Source of the DNA: JBOHHR01 sp050740975
GTDB taxonomy: Bacteria; Pseudomonadota; Gammaproteobacteria; JBOHHR01
Direction: 5' to 3'
Length of the DNA: 17,217 nucleotides
NCBI GenBank assembly: GCA_050740975.1
Contig: JBOIEE010000113.1
Coordinates: forward strand, 1-17,217
The notes under the pieces are model-generated. The model was given only the letters and a program-made list of their open reading frames with translations, was not told the origin of the DNA and made no database searches. Position 1 is the first letter of the stretch. Each line of letters begins with the position of its first letter. Position numbers and translations under genes: made by a program. Of the stretch, positions 1 through 7,232 are shown piece after piece.

Positions 1-287
1 TTCCCCAACACCGCAGCGAGAGCTTTGTAGGCAGTAACGCCTATCCGCCTCTATCTCAAGTATTCCATACCGCTCAATGCGTTATGCCAATTTCTCGCCG
101 ATTGCTGAGAAGGAAGATCCGCCCGAGCAGAGCGAGAATAAATTTTCGGTATAAGCCCCACCCCGAAACACGCAGAGAGCCCTGTGTCCCGGCCAGCGTA
201 GGCACGTGCGCACGCCTACGGCTGGTTGCCGGCCAATCGGGAAGCAAAATCGAATTATGGCGAGGATTGAACTCCGCTGGGCGGACC
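1..287. other. Intergenic region without a recognisable gene
   Basis: No convincing coding sequence, tRNA or rRNA is seen here. Open frames in this stretch have no recognisable motif and overlap the 3' end of the response regulator on the other strand. The only structure is the stem-loop at 193-225, listed separately. A promoter cannot be assigned because the gene to the left lies outside the window. Confidence 0.5.
193..225. repeat. Strong imperfect inverted repeat (hairpin) downstream of the response regulator gene
   Basis: The arm ccagcgtaggc (193-203) pairs with gcctacggctgg (214-225), with one bulged base. The 10-base loop contains the palindrome gtgcgcac. It lies about 60 bases past the stop of the minus-strand response regulator. 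It could end that transcript, but no T-run follows on either strand, so a Rho-independent terminator is not supported. A small mobile palindrome or protein-binding site is an alternative. Confidence 0.45.
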
Positions 288-884
288 TTAGCGGGGGGGC
301 ATGCCGGCCAAGGACATGTGCACCAGCTGCGATAGACTGCGGGCCTGAAGCTTTTCCATGATCTGGGCCCTATGCATCTCGACCGTTCGGGGACTGATCC
401 CAAGCTCGCGCGCGATAGCCTTACTGGTCTCGCCACGAACCACGCGCTCGAACACCTCGTGTTGGCGCTTGGTTAAGCTCTGAATGCGCTTATTCACCGC
501 ACCCGGCGCCATCGTTTCGCGCTGCGATTCCAAAGCCTTGCCTACACTGTGGATGAGCGCTTCCGGCGAGAACGGTTTTTCCAGGAAGTCAACGGCCCCT
601 GCCTTGATCCCGGCTACCGCCATCTTGATGTCGCTATGTCCGCTCATGAAGATGATGGGGATGTGAGCGCCGCGCTTGGTGAGCTCTGCTTGCAACTCCA
701 ATCCCGTCATCTGCGGCATTTTGACATCGAGCACGAGACAACCGCTGTCCGCGCTGAAGTCGCGTAAAAAGGCCTCCGCCGAAGGATAGGTAGTGACGCT
801 TGCCCCGGTGCACTCGAGCAAAACGCGCACCGAATCCCGCACCGAGTTATCGTCGTCGACAACGAAAACCTTGGATATGCTCAT
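288..884 (-). CDS. FixJ-type response regulator (receiver plus LuxR/GerE helix-turn-helix)
   Basis: This is a 198-residue two-component response regulator that would bind DNA after phosphorylation. The receiver domain spans residues 3-120. The acidic pocket is VVDDD (10-12), the phospho-acceptor is Asp53 in LVLDVKMP, the switch residue is Ser81 in FMSGHSD and the conserved lysine is Lys103 in LEKPF. A LuxR/GerE helix-turn-helix follows at about 133-190 (LTKRQHEVF, then GISPRTVEMHRAQIMEKL). Length and domain order match FixJ/TodT/StyR-like regulators. I chose the ATG at 884 because the receiver begins at once after it; the open frame continues 36 codons upstream to 992, but that extension looks non-coding. 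No strong ribosome site is visible. The gene is divergent from the CheB-CheR hybrid kinase, a plausible partner, with the GAF kinase as another candidate. Targets are unknown. Confidence 0.9.
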   Translation of the reverse strand: MSISKVFVVDDDNSVRDSVRVLLECTGASVTTYPSAEAFLRDFSADSGCLVLDVKMPQMTGLELQAELTKRGAHIPIIFMSGHSDIKMAVAGIKAGAVDFLEKPFSPEALIHSVGKALESQRETMAPGAVNKRIQSLTKRQHEVFERVVRGETSKAIARELGISPRTVEMHRAQIMEKLQARSLSQLVHMSLAGMPPR

Positions 885-1091
885 GGGCAAACTGGGTGAA
901 CTGCCGAACGTTCTCACTTTATTCCTAGGGTCGCAGGGGATCAAGCTTGGCGGAATGCTGGGCGAAAAGGCGCTTTTTCCAAGCGGCGCCATCGAGCTAT
1001 ACTACCGTACACGCAGAGCGGCGAATTCCCAGAGAAACAGCGGTAATCAGCCATAGCGCGCGCATCGCAACAGCTTAAAAACATCGACCAG

Positions 1092-4000
1092 GTGCCCATC
1101 GTCGGCATCGGGGCTTCGGCCGGGGGCTTGGACGGGTTTCGTCGGTTCTTTCAGGCCATGCCGTTTGACAGCGGCGTGGCCTTCGTGCTGATCCAGCATT
1201 TAGATCCCGCTCATGAGAGCCTGACTGCGGATCTGCTCGCCCGCTATACCCGCATGCCGGTATTTCAAGCACGGGACCGCATGCGCGTCCAGGCGAATCA
1301 CATCTATGTGATTCCGCCAAACAAATACCTCACGATCGCCGGCAATACCTTGCGCTTGAGCGAGCCGGTATTGGACCATGGCCGGCGCATGTCGATCGAT
1401 TTCTTTTTTCACGCACTGGCCAGGGAACGGCGGGAAAAGGCCATTTGCATCATTCTGAGCGGCACCGGCACGGACGGCACTCTGGGCCTGCGGGCGCTGA
1501 AGGCAGAGGGCGGACTGGCCATGGCCCAGTCGCCGGAAACGGCTCAATACGGGGGCATGCCGCAGAGCGCCATCGCCACCGGCCTGGTGGATCACGTGGG
1601 CCGCGTGGAGGCACTGCCCGAGAAATTGCTTCATTATCTGCGCCACGCCTATGTGCAGGGCATGGATACGCCGGAAACGCTGGTGCCAGAGGCGCCGGAT
1701 CAAGTTCGCTCCATCCTGGCCGTGCTGCATGCGCGAACCAAATTCGACTTCCGCTGCTATAAGAAGGGCACGCTGATACGGCGCATCGCGCGGCGCATGG
1801 CCGTCAATCAGATCGATCGGCTTAGCGATTACCTGAGTTATCTGCGCGAGCACCCGGTCGAGGTCACCGGGCTGTTTAAGGATCTGCTGATCGGCGTGAC
1901 CGGGTTTTTCCGCGAGCCCGAGGCGTTCAAGGCGCTGGAAGAAGCGATCGCACCCGTAGTGGCGAACAAGGAACACGATTCGCCGGTTCGGGTTTGGATG
2001 CCCGGCTGTGCCAGCGGCGAGGAGGTCTACTCCATCGCCATGACCTTAATCGAGCAACTGCAGGCGGCGCAAAAGGACTGCCCGCTGCAGCTGTTCGCCA
2101 CCGATATCGACCAGGACGCGCTGGCCGAGGCGCGGGCCGGGGTCTACCCCGAGAACATCGGCGCCGACGTCGCTCCCGAGCGCTTGCGGCAGTTTTTCAA
2201 CAAGAAGGGGCATAGCTTTGAGGTGAGCAAGGCACTGCGCGAGCGCGTGGTGTTCGCGCCACATAACGTGATCGCCGACCCGCCGTTCTCCAAGCTCGAT
2301 CTGGTGAGCTGCCGCAATCTACTGATTTATTTACAGTCAGAGGTGCAGCGCAAGCTTATCGCGCTGTTTCACTTCGCGCTCAACGAGGGCGGCTGTCTGT
2401 TTTTGGGCAGTGCCGAGAGCATCGGGAGCCAGGATGGTTTATTCGTGCCGTGCTCCAAAAAATGGCGGATTTACCGCCGCATCGGCGGGGTGCACCGCAA
2501 CCGGCTTGATTTCTCCATCCTGACCGGGAAGGTCTCGCGGGCCTCGAGGCAGGGGGGCGAGCCGCCGCTGTCGGCCGATCCCGTTCGTTTGGCGAAACTG
2601 GCCCAACAGGCCCTGGTACAGGCTTATGCGCCGGCTTCGGTATTGGTCAATCGCAAGCATGAGATTTTATATTACTCCGGCTGCAGCGGGCGCTACTTGA
2701 AGCAGCCCAGCGGCGCGCCCACGGATAACCTCTTGGAACGGGCGGGGGAAGGGCTGCAGCACCGGCTCCGATCGGCCTTGTATCAAGCCGCGCAGACGCG
2801 CACGCCGGTCGGGGTCGGCGAGGTTCGCATCCGTAATGGGGACGGGGCCGGGGTGGCGGAAGTCACGGTTTGGCCAGTGGCGCTACCCGAGCAGAGCGAG
2901 GACCCCCTGTTTCTGGTCAGTTTCCGGGATCAGCCCGAGCCAGAAGCTCCCAGTGCGGCGAGCGAGCGGCCAGGGAGTAAAGAAAACCCGCTGGTGCGGG
3001 AGCTGGAGGAGCAATTGACGAGAGCCAGAGAAGAGCTGCAGCACACCCGAGAGGAGCAGGAGACCTACGCCGAGGAGCTGAGGGCCGCCAACGAAGAGGT
3101 GATGTCCGTCAACGAGGAGCTGCGGTCCACCAACGAGGAGCTAGAGACCTCGAAAGAGGAGTTGCAGTCTCTGATCGAAGAGCTGTCCACGCTCAACAAC
3201 CAGCTCCAAGAGAAAGTGAGCCAGCTGGAGGCGAGCAATAACGATCTGGCCAATTTACTGGTCAGTACCGACATCGCCACGTTGTTCCTCGATCGGGAAT
3301 TCCGCATCAAACGCTACACCCCCACCACGACCCAGGTGCTGAGACTCATCGCCGGGGACATCGGCCGTCCCGTCAGCGACATCGCGCATCAATTCCAAGA
3401 CGACGATCTGGTGCCGGTAGCCGGGCAGGTGCTGGAAAGACTGACCCCGCATGAAAGCGAGATCCGAACGGTCGATGGCCGCTGGTACCAGCGGTGCATT
3501 CGGCCCTACCGGACCGAGGATGACCGGATCCAGGGCGTAGTAGTGACCTTTAACGACATTACCGTGCGCAAGCGCTCGGAAGAGGTATTGCGGCAGGCCA
3601 GGGAGACGGCAGAACAAGCGAATACGGCCAAGACCCGCTTCCTCGCGGCGGCGAGCCATGACTTGCGCCAGCCCTTAGCGGCACTGACCCTCTTCAACGC
3701 GGCCTTAACGGCTAAGGGCAACAACCCGGAGGGTTTAGAAATCATCGAGAAGCAGGGCAAGGCGCTAAAAGTGATGGGCGGCCTGCTGGAGAGTTTGCTC
3801 AACTTAAGCAAGCTCGAGGCCGGTGTGCTCACGCCAATGCTGATGGTTTTTCCGGCCCAGAGCCTGCTGGAACGCATGCTCCTCGAATTCGAGGAGCAGG
3901 CCCGAGCTAAAGGGTTAACCTTGCGTGTGAGGCCCTGCCCGTACCCCATCCGCAGTGACCCGGAGCTGCTGGATCGCATGCTGCGAAACCTCCTCGCCAA

Positions 4001-4724
4001 TGCCATCGAGTACACCAGCGCCGGAGGGGTGTTGCTTGGTTGGCGCCGCCGAAGCCGAAAGCTGCGTCTTGAGGTATGGGACAGCGGTCCGGGGATCCCC
4101 CCCGATCAACTGGAAGAGATCTTCGCCGAATTCCACCAGTCGGACTATTCCATCCGCAGGCGCCGGCGCCAGGGCTTGGGCCTGGGCCTTTCCATCGTCA
4201 AGCGCCTGGCTGAACTTCTGGGTCACGCGCTGAGTGTGCGCTCGCGGCTCGGGAGAGGCGCGGTGTTCGCCGTCGAAGTCCCCATGTCGAGTCGCAAGCG
4301 GTCCCAGAAGGACTCATTCGAGCTCCCGAAGGGGAGCACAAAAATAACCTTACCCCCAGCCTCGGTGCTGCTGATCGAGGACAATGAGGCCGTTTTGGAC
4401 TCCTTGCGTGTGCTGCTCGAGACCCTAGGCTTGACGGTTCGTGGCGCGAGCAGCGGCCGGGAGGTTTTCCGACTCGCTGTGCAGAGTAGCCCGGATCTCA
4501 TCATCGCGGATCACCGGCTGCCCGGCGAGACTGGGATAGCGGGGATCCAACGCATACGCGAGGCCTTGACGCGCGATATACCGGCCATCGTCCTCACCGG
4601 GGACACCTCGCCGGAAACGGTCAAGTTGTTAGAGGGGAGCGCTCGCCGGGTGCTGTACAAACCGGTGGACTGCGCCAAACTGGCGGCCCTGATGCGAGAT
4701 CTGCTGGCGGGATCTCGCGTTTAG
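1092..4724 (+). CDS. CheB-CheR-PAS-PAS-histidine kinase-receiver hybrid protein
   Basis: This 1210-residue cytoplasmic protein joins a chemotaxis-type methylesterase and methyltransferase to a hybrid sensor kinase. The CheB domain (1-185) keeps the triad: Ser9 in GASAGG, His36 in IQHLDP and Asp128 in GTGTDGT. The CheR domain (about 200-460) has the SAM-binding motif MPGCASGEEVYS and then LFATDID and SCRNLLIYL. A PAS-like domain (about 505-610), a long coiled coil rich in EELRAANEE-type heptads (about 628-725) and a second PAS (about 713-827) follow. The kinase has the H-box His856 in SHDLRQPLAAL, an N-box RNLLANAIEY, a G1 box DSGPGIP and a G2 box GLGLGLS. The C-terminal receiver (about 1090-1203) has IEDNE, phospho-acceptor Asp1140 in IIADHRLPG and Lys in LYKPVD. 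The start is a GTG just before the first CheB strand. It has no clear ribosome site, and no other usable start lies between it and the in-frame stop at 1044. No chemoreceptor or CheA is in the window. Confidence 0.92.
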   Translation: MPIVGIGASAGGLDGFRRFFQAMPFDSGVAFVLIQHLDPAHESLTADLLARYTRMPVFQARDRMRVQANHIYVIPPNKYLTIAGNTLRLSEPVLDHGRRMSIDFFFHALARERREKAICIILSGTGTDGTLGLRALKAEGGLAMAQSPETAQYGGMPQSAIATGLVDHVGRVEALPEKLLHYLRHAYVQGMDTPETLVPEAPDQVRSILAVLHARTKFDFRCYKKGTLIRRIARRMAVNQIDRLSDYLSYLREHPVEVTGLFKDLLIGVTGFFREPEAFKALEEAIAPVVANKEHDSPVRVWMPGCASGEEVYSIAMTLIEQLQAAQKDCPLQLFATDIDQDALAEARAGVYPENIGADVAPERLRQFFNKKGHSFEVSKALRERVVFAPHNVIADPPFSKLDLVSCRNLLIYLQSEVQRKLIALFHFALNEGGCLFLGSAESIGSQDGLFVPCSKKWRIYRRIGGVHRNRLDFSILTGKVSRASRQGGEPPLSADPVRLAKLAQQALVQAYAPASVLVNRKHEILYYSGCSGRYLKQPSGAPTDNLLERAGEGLQHRLRSALYQAAQTRTPVGVGEVRIRNGDGAGVAEVTVWPVALPEQSEDPLFLVSFRDQPEPEAPSAASERPGSKENPLVRELEEQLTRAREELQHTREEQETYAEELRAANEEVMSVNEELRSTNEELETSKEELQSLIEELSTLNNQLQEKVSQLEASNNDLANLLVSTDIATLFLDREFRIKRYTPTTTQVLRLIAGDIGRPVSDIAHQFQDDDLVPVAGQVLERLTPHESEIRTVDGRWYQRCIRPYRTEDDRIQGVVVTFNDITVRKRSEEVLRQARETAEQANTAKTRFLAAASHDLRQPLAALTLFNAALTAKGNNPEGLEIIEKQGKALKVMGGLLESLLNLSKLEAGVLTPMLMVFPAQSLLERMLLEFEEQARAKGLTLRVRPCPYPIRSDPELLDRMLRNLLANAIEYTSAGGVLLGWRRRSRKLRLEVWDSGPGIPPDQLEEIFAEFHQSDYSIRRRRRQGLGLGLSIVKRLAELLGHALSVRSRLGRGAVFAVEVPMSSRKRSQKDSFELPKGSTKITLPPASVLLIEDNEAVLDSLRVLLETLGLTVRGASSGREVFRLAVQSSPDLIIADHRLPGETGIAGIQRIREALTRDIPAIVLTGDTSPETVKLLEGSARRVLYKPVDCAKLAALMRDLLAGSRV

Positions 4725-4743
4725 CGCAAACTCGTCGGTGCCT

Positions 4744-5484
4744 TCATCCCGAGCTGGGCGGAAGCGTAAAATGAAAAGTTGCCTCTCCGTCGACGGTATC
4801 GCTCATCCATAGCTTTCCGCCGTGGGCCTCTATGATGGAACGGGCGATGGCCACGCCGGATAGGCACTCCTGCGGGAACTCATCAGAGAACTCATTGTTC
4901 GCATCGTTACCCGCTCTCGCACCCTGGATCTGAACCTCGACCCTATTCCCGTCCGCCAGGTGGGTGCTGAGGATCAATTGGCGCTCTTCGGCCTCCTCTA
5001 GGGATCCGACGGCATGACGGATCAAATCGTAGAGCACCTGCTGGATCTGGATCGGATCGATCACCACCCTGGGTAGCTTGGGATCGAGGCGATACCTGAC
5101 TTTGATCTGTTTTTCAGCCGCATCCGCCAAAGCAAGGCTGGCGGCATCTTTGAGGGTTCGGTTGATGTCCTCCTCCAGCGTATGCAGCTCGCCGCTCGGG
5201 ACGAGAGCCCGGAATCGCCGCAAGATCGACGCCGCCCGCTCGGCTTCCCGGGTCGCCTTATCGATGACATCCATGAGCTGATAGATTTGCTCGGGCACAT
5301 GAGCGCCGCTGAACGCTATCTTTCTCCGACAAGCCTGCACATAGTTTACCAGCGCGCTGAGCGGCTGGTTGAGCTGGTGGGCGAGCAGCGTCCCCAGTTC
5401 CGCCATAGCCCTGGCCCGGCTCGCCGACAGCAAATGATCCCGCAGTCGCTGCCTGCGGCTTTCTCTCGCCTCGCGTTCGATCAC
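4744..5484 (-). CDS. Histidine kinase module with degenerate ATP-binding domain (3' half of a split GAF-kinase)
   Basis: This frame encodes 246 residues from a GTG at 5484. An arginine-rich helix leads into an H-box, LLAHQLNQPLSALVNY, of the FixL/DctB type. The histidine is present, but the usual following Glu is Gln. The HATPase domain keeps its fold (VVIDPIQIQQVLYDLIRHA near the N-box, IIEAHGGKLW and a terminal FHFTLP). However, the N-box Asn is His (LIRHAVG), the DxGxG of the G1 box is missing (QGARAGND) and the GxGLGLS of the G2 box is LSGVAIARS. ATP binding is therefore doubtful. The GTG overlaps the TGA of the GAF frame (GTGA), so coupled translation is possible. The reading frame continues upstream of this GTG as VLAAAAKALGVVIER, which looks like the end of a GAF domain, so the locus was probably one gene. 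It converges on the CheB-CheR hybrid gene, with 19 bases between them. Confidence 0.75.
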   Translation of the reverse strand: MIEREARESRRQRLRDHLLSASRARAMAELGTLLAHQLNQPLSALVNYVQACRRKIAFSGAHVPEQIYQLMDVIDKATREAERAASILRRFRALVPSGELHTLEEDINRTLKDAASLALADAAEKQIKVRYRLDPKLPRVVIDPIQIQQVLYDLIRHAVGSLEEAEERQLILSTHLADGNRVEVQIQGARAGNDANNEFSDEFPQECLSGVAIARSIIEAHGGKLWMSDTVDGEATFHFTLPPSSG

Positions 5485-5538
5485 GACCCCCAGCGCCTTA
5501 GCCGCGGCAGCAAGAACCCAAGCTCTTTTTCGAAAAAA
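5481..5538 (-). other. Frameshift junction between the GAF and kinase frames, with a slippery heptamer
   Basis: Reading the minus strand, T-TTT-TTC (5538-5532) is in phase with the GAF codons. It is followed by GAA AAA GAG CTT GGG TTC, and the GAF frame stops at TGA (5483-5481). The kinase frame is the -1 frame. It is open across this whole interval and encodes ALGVVIER just upstream of the GTG start. Three explanations are possible: a one-base deletion or sequencing error, programmed -1 frameshifting, or two separately translated genes coupled by the GTGA overlap. Protein similarity favours the first, with the shift near 5517. Confidence 0.6.
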
Positions 5539-6062
5539 GTGCGTTTACTGCCTGTATAAGCGCACAAAACACCCTGTGGCGCCTCTGCGGCGCCGACCAC
5601 CACGCTCATTCCACTAACGAGATCTCGTTCGTCTATAGCCACCGAAGCCTCGAAGCGCGGATCGGTGCGCCGGTCTTGGACGATCACCGGCGTGCCACAG
5701 CGCAGGGTGTAGCCCGCCACGGAATCCGGGGTGAGCGGGATCTCGTTTTGGCTCCCGAGATCTTCGGGCCAGCTGACATCGGCCTGTAATCGAAACGCCT
5801 TGCCATGCGGCAGCAGCACCAGGAACTTGACATAATCCACCCGCAGGACCCGGGCGATGAGCGCGACGGTCTCCTTCATCAGCAGCTTACGGAGCTCGGG
5901 ACTGGCTAATACCCGGCGGCTGATGCGGGCGACGGCCATCAACTGCCGTGTGCGGTTGCCTAATTCCTGTTGCGCCTGCGCCGATCCCTCTCCCAGCTCA
6001 GGTGTGGCAATCTCTTGCCTCAGCTTCCCGTTACGAGGTGCCCAACGCGACATGCCACCCAT
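5481..6062 (-). CDS. GAF-domain protein (5' half of a split GAF-kinase, frameshifted at its end)
   Basis: The frame encodes 193 residues. A short helical N-terminus (RQLMAVARISRRVLASPEL) leads into a GAF sensory domain over about residues 55-185, with IARVLRVDYVKFLVLLPHG, GYTLRCGTPVIVQD and a closing GVLCAYTGSKRTFFEKELGF. The usual final GAF helix, which should run into the kinase linker, is replaced by LPRLRRWGS and a stop. The expected continuation is present in the -1 frame. A single base missing in the ccc run at 5517-5519 would explain this. A T-TTT-TTC slippery heptamer lies at 5538-5532 in the correct phase. The ATG at 6062 sits 1 base after the stop of the upstream phasin-like frame, so the two may be co-transcribed; the ribosome site is weak. 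The ligand is unknown. Confidence 0.7.
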   Translation of the reverse strand: MGGMSRWAPRNGKLRQEIATPELGEGSAQAQQELGNRTRQLMAVARISRRVLASPELRKLLMKETVALIARVLRVDYVKFLVLLPHGKAFRLQADVSWPEDLGSQNEIPLTPDSVAGYTLRCGTPVIVQDRRTDPRFEASVAIDERDLVSGMSVVVGAAEAPQGVLCAYTGSKRTFFEKELGFLLPRLRRWGS

Positions 6063-6063
6063 C

Positions 6064-6264
6064 TCAAGGTGAAGGCGGGGTCCGGCCGTATGCCCTGCAA
6101 ATCGGAGGATCTGCTTTTCCTAGCGATATTGCGCCTTTTTTCAAGGCAAGGGGGATGGGCTCCGGCCGTTCCCCGGAACTCGGGGGATGCCTGGCGTGCA
6201 GCACGGCATCCGGAGTCCGTTCCGGCGATACGTCGACGCCCCGCCGGTCTTTATCGTATGCCAT
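6064..6264 (-). CDS. Possible small gene inside the phasin-like frame
   Basis: An ATG at 6264 follows aggga at a spacing of 6 and would give 66 residues starting MAYDKDRRGVDVSPERT. It lies in the same frame as the phasin extension. Its TGA ends 1 base before the ATG of the GAF gene, an arrangement typical of operon genes. I do not recognise the product; it is basic, proline-rich and has no membrane segment. If the phasin ends at 6474 after an indel, this would be a separate gene or a remnant. Confidence 0.25.
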   Translation of the reverse strand: MAYDKDRRGVDVSPERTPDAVLHARHPPSSGERPEPIPLALKKGAISLGKADPPICRAYGRTPPSP

Positions 6265-6990
6265 AACCGTTCCCTGTTTTGGTTGCTTCCTGGAGGAATG
6301 CACTGCGGAAAAGGGCCTACGGAAAAAGCTGGGATAGGTCGAGAAACACGCGCGTTTATCGCTCCCCGTTTCTTCAGCCGGCTGCTCACAACCGGTTTCT
6401 TCATCAGCCCGCGACTCCTGCGCCACCGCCCCCTGAAATCTGCAGAGGTGGAGCGCTGCTTGTTGGTGCCCGCTCACGCCATGGCTCGCGCCGCCCCTTT
6501 TCCCTTGCGCGAGGGCACGCTTTGCGGTCTCTTTGGGGATCAGCGCCGAAATAATCCCCGCTTGCGCCTGCAGCGTTTCCTCCATCACCTTTTTCCAAGA
6601 TTGAGTTAGACCATTACCATTTTTCGGCACGAAGGGAGCGCTGGGAAACGGGCTCGTCTCTCTCAGCGCTTTAAACCAGCTCTCATAAATCTGTTGCTGC
6701 AGCTCGGTGCGGCTATCGACCATTTCGCGCATGTTGTGCGTGAATTGGTCCACGAGAGTGTCCCCGCCGTTCCCATTCGTCCAGTTCATGGCAAGCTTGG
6801 CACCGTCGGTCTGTGCCCTTAAGCACCGTTTCGTCAGCTCTTCGATTAATGTCACGGAGCGCTTGCGCAACTGTTCCCAAGGCGGATCGAACCGGCTCAT
6901 GCCGAAACCATCGAGCCACGCATCCCAGGTATGGCGCTGAAAAGCCACCCAAGTCTCTACCAAGTCTTCGATCGTGCTTTTGTTTATCAT
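6064..6990 (-). CDS. Phasin-like protein with an unusual long C-terminal extension
   Basis: The first 170 or so residues are mostly helical, amphipathic and tryptophan-rich (WVAFQRHTWDAWLDGFG, WEQLRKRSVTLIEEL, LQQQIYESWFKAL, SWKKVMEETLQAQAG). Such proteins coat PHA granules; the family call rests on composition and layout, not on a catalytic motif. The ATG at 6990 follows gagggtg at good spacing and is preferred over the ATG at 7014. After residue 170 the sequence becomes low-quality (Cys, His, Pro and Arg mixed) and runs to 308 residues. A +1 shift at the aaggggaaaag-like run near 6494-6504 would give GKGAARAMA and a stop at 6474-6476, a more normal phasin end, so an indel is possible. The tail holds a stretch (6360-6283) matching sequence downstream of the second phasin gene. 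A possible internal start at 6264 is listed separately. The gene is divergent from the eutBC fusion. Confidence 0.6.
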   Translation of the reverse strand: MINKSTIEDLVETWVAFQRHTWDAWLDGFGMSRFDPPWEQLRKRSVTLIEELTKRCLRAQTDGAKLAMNWTNGNGGDTLVDQFTHNMREMVDSRTELQQQIYESWFKALRETSPFPSAPFVPKNGNGLTQSWKKVMEETLQAQAGIISALIPKETAKRALAQGKRGGASHGVSGHQQAALHLCRFQGAVAQESRADEETGCEQPAEETGSDKRACFSTYPSFFRRPFSAVHSSRKQPKQGTVMAYDKDRRGVDVSPERTPDAVLHARHPPSSGERPEPIPLALKKGAISLGKADPPICRAYGRTPPSP

Positions 6991-7077
6991 GGTGTCACCC
7001 TCTAGGTTTTGCATCCGATGATGAGAATTACGCTGCGCAATGTATCAGCCCTGGAACCGAGCCGATATCCGTACGAT

Positions 7078-7098
7078 TACCTAGGTAGAACTACCTAG
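7078..7098. promoter_or_regulatory. Perfect inverted repeat, candidate operator between divergent genes
   Basis: ctaggtag (7081-7088) and ctacctag (7091-7098) form a perfect 8-base inverted repeat with a 2-base spacer. The left arm is also part of the self-palindrome tacctaggta (7078-7087). The site is 88 bases upstream of the phasin-like ATG and about 135 bases upstream of the eutBC ATG. This suits a dimeric regulator controlling one or both genes. A LuxR-family regulator such as the FixJ-type protein nearby would be a candidate, but this is only inference. Confidence 0.5.
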
Positions 7099-7232
7099 CA
7101 GTTGAATCATCGCCCACCCGAGTGCCCTCAATCAGCGTCCTTGGACGGAACTTCCCGCCTATCAATGCTAAACTTCATCGGAGCTTTGGGCGTGCTGCGG
7201 CGTTGTGTTCTGATGTTCCAAGCGGCTAATCG

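Noticed and set aside
885..992. N-terminal extension of 36 residues on the response regulator
   Set aside because: The receiver domain starts right after ATG 884. The extension is proline/serine-rich and has no ribosome site.
1200..1976. 258-residue open frame antisense to the CheB domain
   Set aside because: A long shadow frame in GC-rich DNA opposite a clearly conserved gene; no motif was recognised.
3000..3200. Repetitive gaggagct-type sequence inside the hybrid kinase gene
   Set aside because: It encodes heptad repeats of a coiled coil; not a CRISPR array or tandem DNA repeat with spacers.
3065..3310. Serine-rich open frame antisense to the CheB-CheR hybrid gene
   Set aside because: It is the complement of the glutamate-rich coiled-coil repeats and has no gene features of its own.
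7128..7232. Possible sigma-70 promoter for eutBC (ttggac with taaact)
   Set aside because: The spacing is about 22 bases, too long for a credible promoter.
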